From: an uncultured Clostridia bacterium
GTDB taxonomy: Bacteria; Bacillota; Clostridia; Christensenellales; UBA1242
NCBI GenBank assembly: GCA_934746515.1
Contig: CAKVFH010000011.1
Location: forward strand, 1-33,545
Length of the DNA: 33,545 nucleotides
Reading direction: 5' to 3'
Made by a program: the position numbers and the translations under genes
The notes under the pieces: generated by a model
The model's input: the letters and a program-made list of their open reading frames with translations, nothing else
What the model was told of the DNA's origin: nothing
Databases searched by the model: none
Part shown: piece by piece, positions 21,315 through 31,400 of the stretch
How positions within the stretch are numbered: position 1 is the first letter of the stretch
Layout of the letters: the number at the start of each line of letters is the position of its first letter

Positions 21315-22026
21315 GCTTTTAAGGTCAATAATAATTTATACATGTGTTTTGGCTGTCGTTAGATTGATGGGTAAAAGGCAAATTGGTGAGATGCAACCGT
21401 TTGAATTTGTCATCACACTCATCATTGCTGATCTTGCGTGCATCCCAATGGCTGAATTGTCAGTTCCGCTTGTTCATGGAATTGTGCCAATCGTCACGCT
21501 ATTGATTGTCCATTTTTTGATTTGCTTTTTCTCTAGAAAATTTCAATTTGCCAGATATTTGCTCACAGGAAAACCAGCAATTGTCATAAGCCCAAGGGGA
21601 ATAAATTACAAAGAACTCAAAGAACTTAACATGACACTCGATGATTTGATTGAGCTTGTGCGCGGCTGTGATGTTTTTAAAATTGAAGAAATTGCGTATG
21701 CAATTATTGAAACCAATGGAAATTTGTGTATAATTAAAAAATCAATGTGCGAACCAGTGACTAGAGAAGATATGAAAATCAAAGTCAGTCAAAATGCATT
21801 GCCTATAAACATTATCATGGATGGGAAGTTGATGAAAGATAATGTTAAACTTGCGGAAATAAATGAGATTTTTATCCAGAAATGTTTGAATAAAGCAAAT
21901 ATAAAAAAGACGAAAGATGTGCTTTTGATGACGCTTGACAATAATGGAGAAGTTTTCATCCAGGCAAGGAATGCAAATAATTATTTCAGTTTTCAAATGA
22001 ATTTTGATGGTGGTGAAAAATGGTAA
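21304..22026 (+). CDS. yetF: YetF-like DUF421 membrane protein
   Basis: DUF421 proteins have three N-terminal membrane helices and a small cytoplasmic domain; their function is not settled, though B. subtilis YetF-like proteins are linked to the spore or vegetative membrane. This 240-residue protein shows RLMGKRQIGEMQPFEFVITL (21-40) and membrane segments at about 3-20, 32-48 and 55-76. The C-terminal domain has GKPAIVISPRGINYKELKELN and MTLDDLIELVR, which match the family. The N-terminus is uncertain: ATG 21304 or 21313, neither with a ribosome site. The last 7 nt overlap the DUF4363 gene, a pairing often seen in Clostridia. Confidence 0.92.
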   Translation: MAIMLLRSIIIYTCVLAVVRLMGKRQIGEMQPFEFVITLIIADLACIPMAELSVPLVHGIVPIVTLLIVHFLICFFSRKFQFARYLLTGKPAIVISPRGINYKELKELNMTLDDLIELVRGCDVFKIEEIAYAIIETNGNLCIIKKSMCEPVTREDMKIKVSQNALPINIIMDGKLMKDNVKLAEINEIFIQKCLNKANIKKTKDVLLMTLDNNGEVFIQARNANNYFSFQMNFDGGEKW

Positions 22027-22415
22027 GAAAATGGATAATTATGATTGTGCTTTCTGTGATTTTGGTGTTCAGTTGCATTTTTGAATCGACCTATGTCAAT
22101 CGTTCTTTCGATTGGCTTATAAATAGTTTGGAAACAATACAAATTGAATTAACCGAAAGCAAGGATAAAATAGACACGGAAAAATTCATTGATGACACTT
22201 ACAATTTGCACAATGAGTGGCACAAAAAGGTTAAGCTTTTGAAGTGTTTGATTTGGCACACGAACATAAAAGATGTTGAAGTTGGGCTTGCTCGAATTTC
22301 GGTTTATGTTGAAGAAAACAACTATACCGAAGCGTATGCAGAAATTGCTTCGCTTATTGATTTTTCGGCACATTATCTGGACGATTTCAGAATTAGTTCA
22401 GAAAATATTTTCTAG
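22020..22415 (+). CDS. DUF4363-like membrane-anchored protein
   Basis: This 131-residue protein has an N-terminal hydrophobic anchor (about 5-22) and a helical extracellular part. The motif LHNEWHKKVKLLKCLIWHTNIKDVE (split around 48-72) and its short length suit DUF4363, a family typically encoded directly after DUF421 genes. Biochemical role is unknown; a complex with the DUF421 partner is a reasonable inference. The ATG overlaps yetF by 7 nt with GGTGGTG upstream, so translation is coupled. Its TAG stop lies in a CTAG that also ends the opposite-strand flippase gene. Confidence 0.85.
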   Translation: MVRKWIIMIVLSVILVFSCIFESTYVNRSFDWLINSLETIQIELTESKDKIDTEKFIDDTYNLHNEWHKKVKLLKCLIWHTNIKDVEVGLARISVYVEENNYTEAYAEIASLIDFSAHYLDDFRISSENIF

Positions 22416-23935
22416 TTTCTTGCTAATTTGCTGCGTCTTTTGAAAATCATAATCTTGATGTTAGCAATATTAAAGCAAATGCATAAAAGAATATTTGATC
22501 CAAGTGTAACAATTGTGGAAATGATAAGGCTAAATAATAAATTGAGACTTAATAAGTTATAAGTGAATCTGCCCAAAAGTGCAGTGAAAATGTTGATTAA
22601 AACTAATATAATAACAGTTTTTAGGAAGTCTAGATTTGCTAGCTTCCTTTTTATTAGCATTGATAAATTCATCACACATGAAATAAGTGCCATTAAAAAA
22701 TAACCAATAATCAAAGCATAAGTTCCGAAGTATTTTGGAAGGAAAACAATGCAGAGTATTAACACGATTGAAGAAACCACATAGTTTTTGAGAGACTTCA
22801 TTTCTAGACCAACTGCATTCAAAACCGCTGAAGAAATTTGCGATAGACCAAGTGGAATCATGATGATGCTTGCGCAGCTTAAGTATGTTCCGGCTTTCGC
22901 ATTTTTAAATAAAAACTGGCAAATAGGTTCGCCAAGAGCTAAAAAGCTCGATAGCAAAACAGCAGAGAATATTATGCTTGTTTTTAATGAGAAATTGATT
23001 TTTGATTTTATGATTGTTTTGTCTTTAAGTGTGCCATTGTCTATGTCGTTTGATTGTTCGCTGATTGATGGCACTATGGTTACGGCTAATGAACTGATTA
23101 GTGTTGCCGGAATCATGAGTATTGGAAATGTCATGCCCATGATAATTCCGAATTCTGATAGAGCTTCAGTTGGAGTGTAACCGAAAAGTTGCAATCTTAC
23201 TGGAATGATGATTGCAATAATTGAAGAAACAACAGATGAAACTGTGCGCACAGCTGTTATTGGTGAACTGGTTTTTAATAAATTTTTGAATTCATATTTT
23301 GGATTTGCAAGGTTTCCGCCAAACTTAAAATATATTATGATGACGATAATTGAAGAAATAACACATGCGAGACTTAATGAAAGTGCTGTTTTGTTTGTTG
23401 CAGAAATATTTATAAATGTTGTGTTAAACAAAACTACAAGGAGAATGATTCTTGCGACTTGTTCGATAAATTCTGTTATGCTGATTGTGAAAAATTTTTG
23501 CTGTCCCCATAGAGCGCCACGCAAGACTTCATAAATTGATGAAAATAAAAGAGCTGGAAGCAAAATATAAATCATTTGGACAGATGCGTTTGATGTGAAA
23601 ATTAAAGATAACAATTTAGGGAAGATAAAAATTATTGCTGAAACAACCACACAAATTATACCGGTAATTATTAAGCCAGATGAAACTATTGAGCCAATGG
23701 ATCTCTTGTCGTTTTTTCCGGAATAGTATGATACATTTCTTGATAACACGACAGGGATGCCGCTAGAAACAAAAGTCATCAAAACCGCAAATATACTCAT
23801 GGCTACTTGATAGCTTCCGAGCAAGACACTGCCAAGCGTTCTAGAAAGATATATTTTTAATAAAAAGCCCAGAGCTCTGGTAGCAACCGAAAAAAAAGTT
23901 ACACAAAACATCGCTTTAAAAAAATTCTTGTTCAT
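22412..23935 (-). CDS. SpoVB/MurJ-type lipid-linked oligosaccharide flippase
   Basis: Members of this MOP-superfamily group move lipid-linked cell wall precursors across the membrane. The 507-residue protein has about 14 hydrophobic segments. The N-terminus FSVATRALGFLLKIYLSRTLG (split at 15-35) and GSYQVAMSIFAVLMTFVSSGIP match SpoVB-like proteins, with a final basic cytoplasmic tail (KRRSKLARN). SpoVB proper is for spore cortex, but many non-sporulating relatives carry such genes; its substrate here is not determined. No Shine-Dalgarno precedes the ATG. A TATACT (23952-23957, minus strand) or TATATT just before the start implies a very short or absent leader. It converges on DUF4363 with a 4-nt overlap and no terminator visible. 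Confidence 0.9.
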   Translation of the reverse strand: MNKNFFKAMFCVTFFSVATRALGFLLKIYLSRTLGSVLLGSYQVAMSIFAVLMTFVSSGIPVVLSRNVSYYSGKNDKRSIGSIVSSGLIITGIICVVVSAIIFIFPKLLSLIFTSNASVQMIYILLPALLFSSIYEVLRGALWGQQKFFTISITEFIEQVARIILLVVLFNTTFINISATNKTALSLSLACVISSIIVIIIYFKFGGNLANPKYEFKNLLKTSSPITAVRTVSSVVSSIIAIIIPVRLQLFGYTPTEALSEFGIIMGMTFPILMIPATLISSLAVTIVPSISEQSNDIDNGTLKDKTIIKSKINFSLKTSIIFSAVLLSSFLALGEPICQFLFKNAKAGTYLSCASIIMIPLGLSQISSAVLNAVGLEMKSLKNYVVSSIVLILCIVFLPKYFGTYALIIGYFLMALISCVMNLSMLIKRKLANLDFLKTVIILVLINIFTALLGRFTYNLLSLNLLFSLIISTIVTLGSNILLCICFNIANIKIMIFKRRSKLARN

Positions 23936-24067
23936 AGTAAAAAATATATGAAGTATAGAATTGATTTAGAATATTGACTGACATTGACCTTTAAAATATT
24001 TTTTTGTGCTATTGGGAAATTGAAGGGAATTGTTAGTTGTTTTATTTTAAATAAATATGTTAAATAA

Positions 24068-24096
24068 TTGAAAAATGAAAATAAAAGGTATATAAT
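24068..24096 (+). promoter_or_regulatory. Promoter for the GNAT-like gene
   Basis: TTGAAA (24068-24073), a 17-bp spacer and a perfect TATAAT (24091-24096). Transcription would begin at about 24103, leaving only GAGGTTATT before the ATG. Confidence 0.75.
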
Positions 24097-24111
24097 ATCA
24101 TTGAGGTTATT

Positions 24112-25239
24112 ATGTTTACAATTAGAAAAATCGAAAAAAGAAAAGATATAAAAAAATTCATAAGGTTCCCAACCGAACTCTATAAAGACAATCCAAATTA
24201 TATTCCACCAATGGAATCTGATGAATATAAAATGGCAACAAAAAAGAATGTGCATTTTGAAGAATGTACTCACGCATATTTTTTGGCTGAAGATGAAAAC
24301 GGAAAAGTTGTTGGAAGAATTGCATGTGTTGTAATGTTTCCTTATAATGAAAAGAATCATAGCAAGTATGCAAGATTTACTAGATTTGATTTTATTGACA
24401 ATGAAGAAGTTGCTCATTTGCTTTTAAAGACAGCTGAAGATTGGGCAAGAGAACAGGGCATGGAATATATCCATGGACCACTTGGTTATGATGATCTTGA
24501 GAGAGAAGGTTTGACAACTTACGGTTTTGAAAACAAAGGTGCATTTGCAACAGGTTACAATGCAGAATATTATCAAAAGTATGTTGAAAGCTATGGCTAT
24601 AAACCAGATGCAAAATGGGTTGAATGGAGATTCAAATTTCCACAACCAATTGATGAAAGGGTTGCAAGAATAGCTAATGTTGTTGAAAAAAGATATGGTT
24701 TTCACGAAAAGCAATTTAAAGATGTTAAAGAAATTATCAAACTTCATGGTGACGATTTCTTTGATCTGCTTGATGAAACATTTGTTGATTTGTATGGAAC
24801 AATGCCATTTAATGAAAAATTAAGACAACAAACAATTTCACTTTTCAAGCTTGTTCTTGACAAAAGATATATTTGTTTGGTTTTTGATAAAAATGATAAG
24901 CTTTGCGCATTTGCTGTAACTTGGCCTTCACTTGCTGATGCAATGAAAAAAACAAACGGAAGAGCTTTACCTTTTGGTTTTATCAAATGGTTAAAAGCTA
25001 TCAAGAAACCAAATGCCGTTGAATTTGGAATCATTTCAGTTAAGAAAGAATATCAAAAATTGGGTGTAACAGCTTTTATTATCAAAAATATTCTTGAACG
25101 TTTGAGTAAAATCCCATCAATTAAATATGCTGATACTGGTGTTCAACTTGAAACAAACACTGGAGCAATTCGTTCACTTGAAATGTTTGATAGAACACTT
25201 ATCAGAAAAAAGACATGTTATATTAAGAAATTAAACTAA
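24112..25239 (+). CDS. Double-lobed GNAT-like acetyltransferase
   Basis: The 375-residue protein resembles large GNAT-like proteins (YghO-type). The N-terminal lobe has VVGRIACVV (about 66-74), a LLKTAEDWAREQGMEYIHGP segment (104-123) and the YNAEYYQKYVESYGYKP stretch (148-164). The C-terminal lobe (about 250-375) has the GNAT-like LCAFAVTW strand, EFGIISVKKEYQKLGVTAFI, in which Q/K-x-x-G resembles the acetyl-CoA loop, and a final ENG-like ETNTGAIRSLEMFDR helix. Substrate is unknown. It is a soluble monocistronic gene. GAGG lies 6 nt before the ATG. A long palindrome overlaps the stop codon, and a terminator lies about 145 bp downstream. Confidence 0.85.
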   Translation: MFTIRKIEKRKDIKKFIRFPTELYKDNPNYIPPMESDEYKMATKKNVHFEECTHAYFLAEDENGKVVGRIACVVMFPYNEKNHSKYARFTRFDFIDNEEVAHLLLKTAEDWAREQGMEYIHGPLGYDDLEREGLTTYGFENKGAFATGYNAEYYQKYVESYGYKPDAKWVEWRFKFPQPIDERVARIANVVEKRYGFHEKQFKDVKEIIKLHGDDFFDLLDETFVDLYGTMPFNEKLRQQTISLFKLVLDKRYICLVFDKNDKLCAFAVTWPSLADAMKKTNGRALPFGFIKWLKAIKKPNAVEFGIISVKKEYQKLGVTAFIIKNILERLSKIPSIKYADTGVQLETNTGAIRSLEMFDRTLIRKKTCYIKKLN

Positions 25240-25256
25240 TTTTTATAAAAATTAGT
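25235..25256. repeat. 22-bp perfect palindrome at the GNAT-like stop codon
   Basis: ACTAATTTTTA is immediately followed by its reverse complement. It includes the TAA stop of the gene. As RNA it would form a hairpin, but no T tract follows, so it is not a standard terminator; it may limit 3' decay. Confidence 0.75.
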
Positions 25257-25294
25257 GGGTAATTGGCGGTTTTTTAGTAAAATTAGGTGAGTTT

Positions 25295-25316
25295 TTAATG
25301 AAGAATTGTTCATTAA
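25295..25316. repeat. Inverted repeat TTAATGAA-N6-TTCATTAA
   Basis: Perfect 8-bp arms in the spacer between the GNAT-like gene and the giant gene. No T tract follows. It is a possible operator or RNA hairpin. Confidence 0.55.
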
Positions 25317-25383
25317 GTTCTCCAAATTTGCGTTAGAAATCGTCTAGGCGAAAGGAAAATATAAATAATTAAAGAAAAAAAAG

Positions 25384-25411
25384 AGCATATATAGTTTATA
25401 TGCTTTTTTTT
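25384..25411 (+). terminator. Terminator downstream of the GNAT-like gene
   Basis: AGCATATA (25384-25391) pairs with TATATGCT (25397-25404), followed by eight Ts. It lies about 145 bp after the stop, so the transcript would carry a long 3' tail. Confidence 0.82.
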
Positions 25412-25441
25412 GTGAGAATTTTGACTATTTATATTCTACAA

Positions 25442-25478
25442 AACAAAAAGACATTGCGTTATACAATGTCTTTTTGTT
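25442..25478. terminator. Terminator of the giant surface gene, bidirectional
   Basis: Perfect 15-bp arms AACAAAAAGACATTG (25442-25456) and CAATGTCTTTTTGTT (25464-25478). On the minus strand the right arm runs into TTTTTGTTTTG. It begins just 3 bp past the giant gene's stop. Confidence 0.92.
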
Positions 25479-25481
25479 AAA

Positions 25482-28400
25482 CTAGATAATTCCACCATCA
25501 CTTTTTTCTTTTTTATCTTTTTCTGTTTCTAAACCAAGAACTACTTCTTTTTTGTTTGAACCAGATTTAGATTTTTTGTTTTGTGTTGTTGAAATGTCTC
25601 TGTCATGATCATTTTCAAAAATTTGTGTTGATTTGATTGGGTGTTTCTTTAAGATGAGAGCAACCATAGCAACAGCCATTGTTACAACCAACAAAATTGA
25701 AGAGAAGATATAGAAGAATGTTGCCCAGCTAACTGAGTTTTTATCATCTGCATTTTTTTCATTTTTATCATCATCAGAAGAAGATTTATTTTCATAAATA
25801 GCCTTTTTGATGTTTTCATTATCATCACCAACAAGTGAAGAGTAATGCTCGAAAGCATCAACACTTGAAAGAGATTCAAGTGAAATTTTTGAAATGATTG
25901 CATATCCTGTGCCAGTGTTTGTTTCATCACCAAGTGAAAGTTTAACACCAAAGTTTGATATTGAGTCTGAACTGTTTGATCTGATTAAAGCTTCATAGCA
26001 AACAAAACCATTTTCATCAGCTTTGTCAGAATTTGTTGTGTTGATATTTGTCCATTTTACATTAACTGCTTCAATTTCAATATTTAAACCAAAATTTTCT
26101 TTTGCAAAATCGCTTGTTTTTACATAAACTCTTAAAATATTGTAGGTTGATGTTCCAAGAGTTTTTGTTGATGATTGGGTTAATATCAAATAGTCTGTTG
26201 AATAACTATTAGACAAAATTAAGACATTTGATGATTGGTTGTTATTGAGTTCAGATGCTGGTATGATTGTGTTATTTAAAACATAATCTTCTTTTGCTGA
26301 TGAACCAAAATGATATTTATATGATGAGTTTTGTGTTGTTGAGATTGTGTTCTTTTTTGCTTTTGAACCTGTTCCAACAACAACTTCGTTCAAATTTTCA
26401 ATTGTTACAGCTGAACCACTAATTGAAGTTACTTCTTCTCTTAAATCTACAAATTTATATAATCTGTAGGTTGTTGTGGTTGAGTGATTAGTTTCACCGA
26501 CTTTAACAACAACTGAACCGGTTGTTTCAATTGTGATATCTTTGCCATCAATCTTTGTAACTTCATTGGTTAATGCTTTGTCGCTGTAAAGCTTATAGTC
26601 AAAGCTGTTGCTTTGTTGGTCGTATGTTTTGTGAACATAGTAGGTTGCATCGCCAATTGAGAATGTGTAAACTTCGCCAATATAGTAGGTTGTTTTATCA
26701 ATTGTAACAGAATAAGTTGTTGTGTTTACTGTGTCAAAATATGTTGCAACAGCAACACCAGTTTGACCAACTGTGTGTTCTGGTGTTAATTCAGATTTAT
26801 TACTGAATATCTTTTGATCGAAGAGATTTGTATTTTCATTTTCATTTACTGAGTGATAACTGAAGTTTGTATTTGCCATATCAAGGAATCTGATATTTTT
26901 AATCTTGTTGTAGATGTCTTCAGTTGAACCACTTACAACGCCGTTTTCTTCAGCAACACTTGCAATAATGCCATCAATTGTTTTGCCAGAAAGTTTTTTT
27001 GATGTTACATTTTTGAAGAAACAAAGTTCGTTTGCGTCTTTAACACCAATTTCAATATAAATGGTTTGAGATGATGTGCTTGTTGCAATGTAGTAGGTGA
27101 ATGTTTGCCAGCCTGATTCAATGTCTGATGCGTCAACTTGCATGCTAGCAATAATGTTCGCATTTTTAACTGATGAAAGGTAAATATTTGAAATCATTTT
27201 GCCTGTAAATGCGTCAGTTTTGTAGAATTTGAATGTGATTTTATAAACAGAGTTTGCTGACATTGAAAGAGAACCAGAGTAAATTGAATATTTATGTTTG
27301 TATGCAACATCAGTTGTGCCGTCAAGGGCTTTTACTGTTGCAGGTGAATAAATTGCATAAACATTACTGAAATTATCGGTTGAATCAGTTGGAATTTTAT
27401 TTGTGTCTTTTGAGTATTCATTGAAGAATGCAGTTTGTTGTGTTGATACAACACCGGCAATAACTCTTGATGAATTGTCTGAAAGACCTGTCCAGTTATC
27501 AGCTGAATATGGAACTTTTGATGTTACATCATGGTCGATTGATGATTCTTTGATGTAGTCAAATGTGCCATTTTTAACATCTGAAGAATAAAGTGAAGAG
27601 CTTGGAGTGAGTGACAAAGCGCATGTGTATTTTTCACTTGAACTGTTAGATTGAGCTGTGTCAAATTGAGCGCTTGTTGTTTTTTCAATTCTGATATTGT
27701 CAAAATAAACAGTGCAATCTTTTTCAGCTGTCAAAACAAGATAGCAATCCATGTCTTCATAGTTGTTGCCTTCAATATAAAGGGTAACTGGAATCCAGCC
27801 AAATTCAGAACTCTTGCTAGAAGAGTTTTCAATGTTAGCAGAAACTGAACTAACTGATGATGATTGAAGTGAACCATAAACTGGAGTTGTTCTATCTTTT
27901 AAAATTGAGTTTACTGAAACAGTTGCTTTGCCTTCAAGATCAGGTGAGTAAATCCACAATGTTATTTTATAGTATTCAAATTGTTTAACTTTAAATGAGT
28001 TTGAAGTGATGCCGAGATTGATATCTTTGTTTGTGTTCTTGAGCTTCAAAACATAGTTATCCTTTTTGAAAGGAGAGCTTACATATTTGATATCTGATTC
28101 TTTTTCATCTTCTTTGCTTTCATCGTCTTTATCGTTTTCTTCTTTTTGCTCTGGTTGCTCGATTTTGTTTGTGATTGAAACATCGAGTTTTCCATCTGAA
28201 TAAGCTTTGCGATATTTTTCGATTGAGAATTCATTTTTAAGGTCACGGCTGATGTAGTATCTCCAAAGTGAAGTGAATGAAGAGTCATACATATTGTAGC
28301 CATCAATGTCGGAACTAATAGTGCTTGCCAAAATATTTTGGATTTTGCCTTCTTCGGTGCCGTTATCTCTGCCTAGGATGTTTTGAAGGCTTGTTTGATC

Positions 28401-31400
28401 AAAATCAAACATATCTTTCCATGAATTTGTACCAAACACATCAATTGTGCTGTCAATGTATTTTTTGAAATCAAATGTGTTTTCAAGGGTAGAGTTGCTG
28501 TTTGTGAATCTTGAGTCAGTGTTTGCAACATAAACTCTGTTGTTATATTCATCAGCAAACTTGCCTTCTTGTTCAACTTCGCCTTCTTTGTATGGAGTAG
28601 AGTAGATTTCTTTATCATCAAGCGCTTTTTTGCTAAAGTCACTTAAACCAATTTTGGTAATTTTGATGTCATCAAAGAATACTGCGCCAGTAACTTCAGG
28701 AACTGATGTGTTTCCAGCAACACCATGTTCTTCATCACCAAGATATAGATATAAGTTGATTGTTGAAGCTGTTGCAGAATCGGTTGAAAGGAATAGGTAA
28801 TATTGTTCCCATTTTCCGTTGGTGTTAATATTGTTAAGGTTAATGTCAGTCAAAATGTTTGCTGTATCCTTAATGCCAAACGATGCTCTTGCGTTTTCAC
28901 CAATTGTTTGTACATAGAATGAAATTGCATAATAGCTGTTTGCAGAAAGGGTGACTGTTGAAGATGTTTGATAATAATAGTATGTATTTTTTGTGATTCG
29001 GTTTTCGGTTGAACTTTCTAATTTCTTTTTGTAGTAAAGTTCTTGACCTGGTTTGTAATCACTACCAGAAGTGATGAGCTCATAAGCTTTTTTGTCAAAA
29101 TCAGATGCTTTTTGATCGATACCATCAATAGAATAAACAATTTTCTTTTCAGTGTTAGATTGTTTATATTTATAATAAAGTTTAACGCCATCTTTTGCTG
29201 AATGGTTTGGATCAATTTCGTTAATCAAAACATAAAGGTCTGGGTTATTGTCAACTTCTTTTTGAGAAATGGCTGTGTACATATTTTTTGAGTATTCTTC
29301 TTTATCGCTTGTTGAAAGAGAACTATCAATAATGTATACAGCGTTGCCGCCTTTAAGTTCGTTTTGAACAAATACATCAGAAAGTTTGTAATAAATTGCA
29401 AGCTTTTCAAATGATTCTTCTGTTAGTGAAAGAGCAGATTTTGCAGTGTTATAGATTTCTTGATTTTCTGCACTTGCATTTTTGTCAATCAAAACGAAAT
29501 CAGTAAGTTCGCCAGAGCCAACTGATTTGTATTCTGTATTGCTAGGAACGGTGATGCCTGTAGTTTTCAAAATATATTTTCCAGCAGAAGGATTAGCTGT
29601 TCTTTTGTATTTATAGTAAGTTTGGAAATTCTTGTTGTAGTTTGCATCGCTTTCAGGAATTGCCAAATAATTTGAATAGTTATCTTTAAGTTCAGAACTC
29701 TTGATAACATTGTAATTCAATGTTTTGTAAATGTTGTTTTCGCTTGCGCCGTCAGAATCGTCAACAATATAAATTTTGTTAGCAGTTTTTGTGGTGTGCT
29801 TATAATATAGTTTATATGTATTATCTATATTATATTTATTATATATATAAGCAGGTGCTTCAACATAGAAATTTGGATTTGCATCAATAGTTGCTTGAGA
29901 AACGCCAGCATAGTTTTTTGAACCGATTGTAACGGTTGCATTGTCGCTAACTACAAAAATTTTACGCTCTGATCCGTCCAATTCGTATTCGGTTGAAGCA
30001 ACTTCTTGAGTTTCAAGATCAACGATTGGATCTTTTGTTGTTTCATAGCCATTGTATGTGTTTGTGGTTGTGTCAGAGTAGTATTCTTTGACCTTCATGA
30101 AATAAAGTTCAAATCCTTCAACGAAGTATGCAGAGTTTGAGCTGTTTTTCACGATCAATTCATAGTCTCTTTTATTGAATTCAGTTGAAGAGAAATCTAC
30201 AGCATTGATGTGGTAAACATAGTTTGGATTTGCTTCTTCAAATTCAGAAAGTTTTGTGCTGTCGATATAAACTTCTTTCTTTTCTGAAGCGGTGTATTTT
30301 AAGTAAAGGCTAGATGTTCTTGAGCCGTCGCTCTTTTTTGTTGTGAAGTAGTTTACAAATTCTTCAAAACTGAAACCGTCCTTTGAATAAAGAAGGTTGC
30401 CGTAAACTGCCTTGAAGTAAAGCTCATCGCTTTCATAAGGAATGTTTACATAGAATTTCGATTCTGCGTTATACTCATTCAAAGTCATTGTTTTGAAGTA
30501 GATTGAAGAGTAGGTGTCAAGCTGGCTTTGTGTTGGATTGTTGTTTAAGACGTAAACTGTGTAGTATGAAGAAGATGTAACATAAGGCTTGCTTGTGAAT
30601 CTGTAGTATGTTGGGTGGTTTGAATCAATATAGCCAATTTCACCTGGTTGGGTGAGTCTATAGAAAAGCATGTCGTCATCTTCTTTTTCATTTTTAGCTT
30701 TGATTGTAAAGAAACCTTTATATGTGTCGTATGCTGACAAACTAGATATTTCACTTTCAAGACCAAAATAATAGATATTGTTGCGAGTTACGCCGTCAAC
30801 GGTTGTTGTTCTGTAGTTTGCGCTTGGTTCTGAATATTTTTCATAAGAGTTTGAAATGTAGTTGTAATCAACAGTGATTGGAGCATTTTCAGCAAAGATT
30901 GCAGCAATGTTTGTGTCTTGTGTTTTGCCATCAAAAGCATAAGATGGAGCTTTTTCTGCAACTCTTTCGTCAATATATTTTTTAAGTCTTAAGTAGTGTG
31001 TGTTGCTGTTGTAGAAAGCTTCAGTTGTTGTGATTTGGTTGTTTGGACTTTTGTCATCGTCCATGTCAATTGCATCGCCAGTTACATGGTTTGCAAAGAG
31101 ACGATAGAAATTTGAAAGATTTTTGAATGCACCAGCAACCTGTGAAAGAGCAGGGATTGATTGTGTTTTTGCATCATCATATTTTTCAAAACCTTTTGTT
31201 CCTAAACGCTCAATGAAGTTTGTGAATGTTATAGTTTCAAGATTGAGTTTTAAGAAATCGCCGTCTTTTTGTGCGGCATAGAAGTCAGAAACTTTTTCAG
31301 ATGAAATACCAAAATTACGCATGAAGGCTATGTAAAATTCTTGATATTTTTTTACACCATCAACTTCTCCGTCATATACCTTGAAAAAGCTGTCAGCTTT

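Noticed and set aside
22788..23180. A 130-codon plus-strand frame
   Set aside because: It is antisense to the flippase gene, with no promoter or ribosome site.
23932..24417. A 161-codon minus-strand frame next to the flippase
   Set aside because: It overlaps the start of the GNAT-like gene on the other strand; its Phe/Ile/Cys-rich content reflects AT-rich complement.
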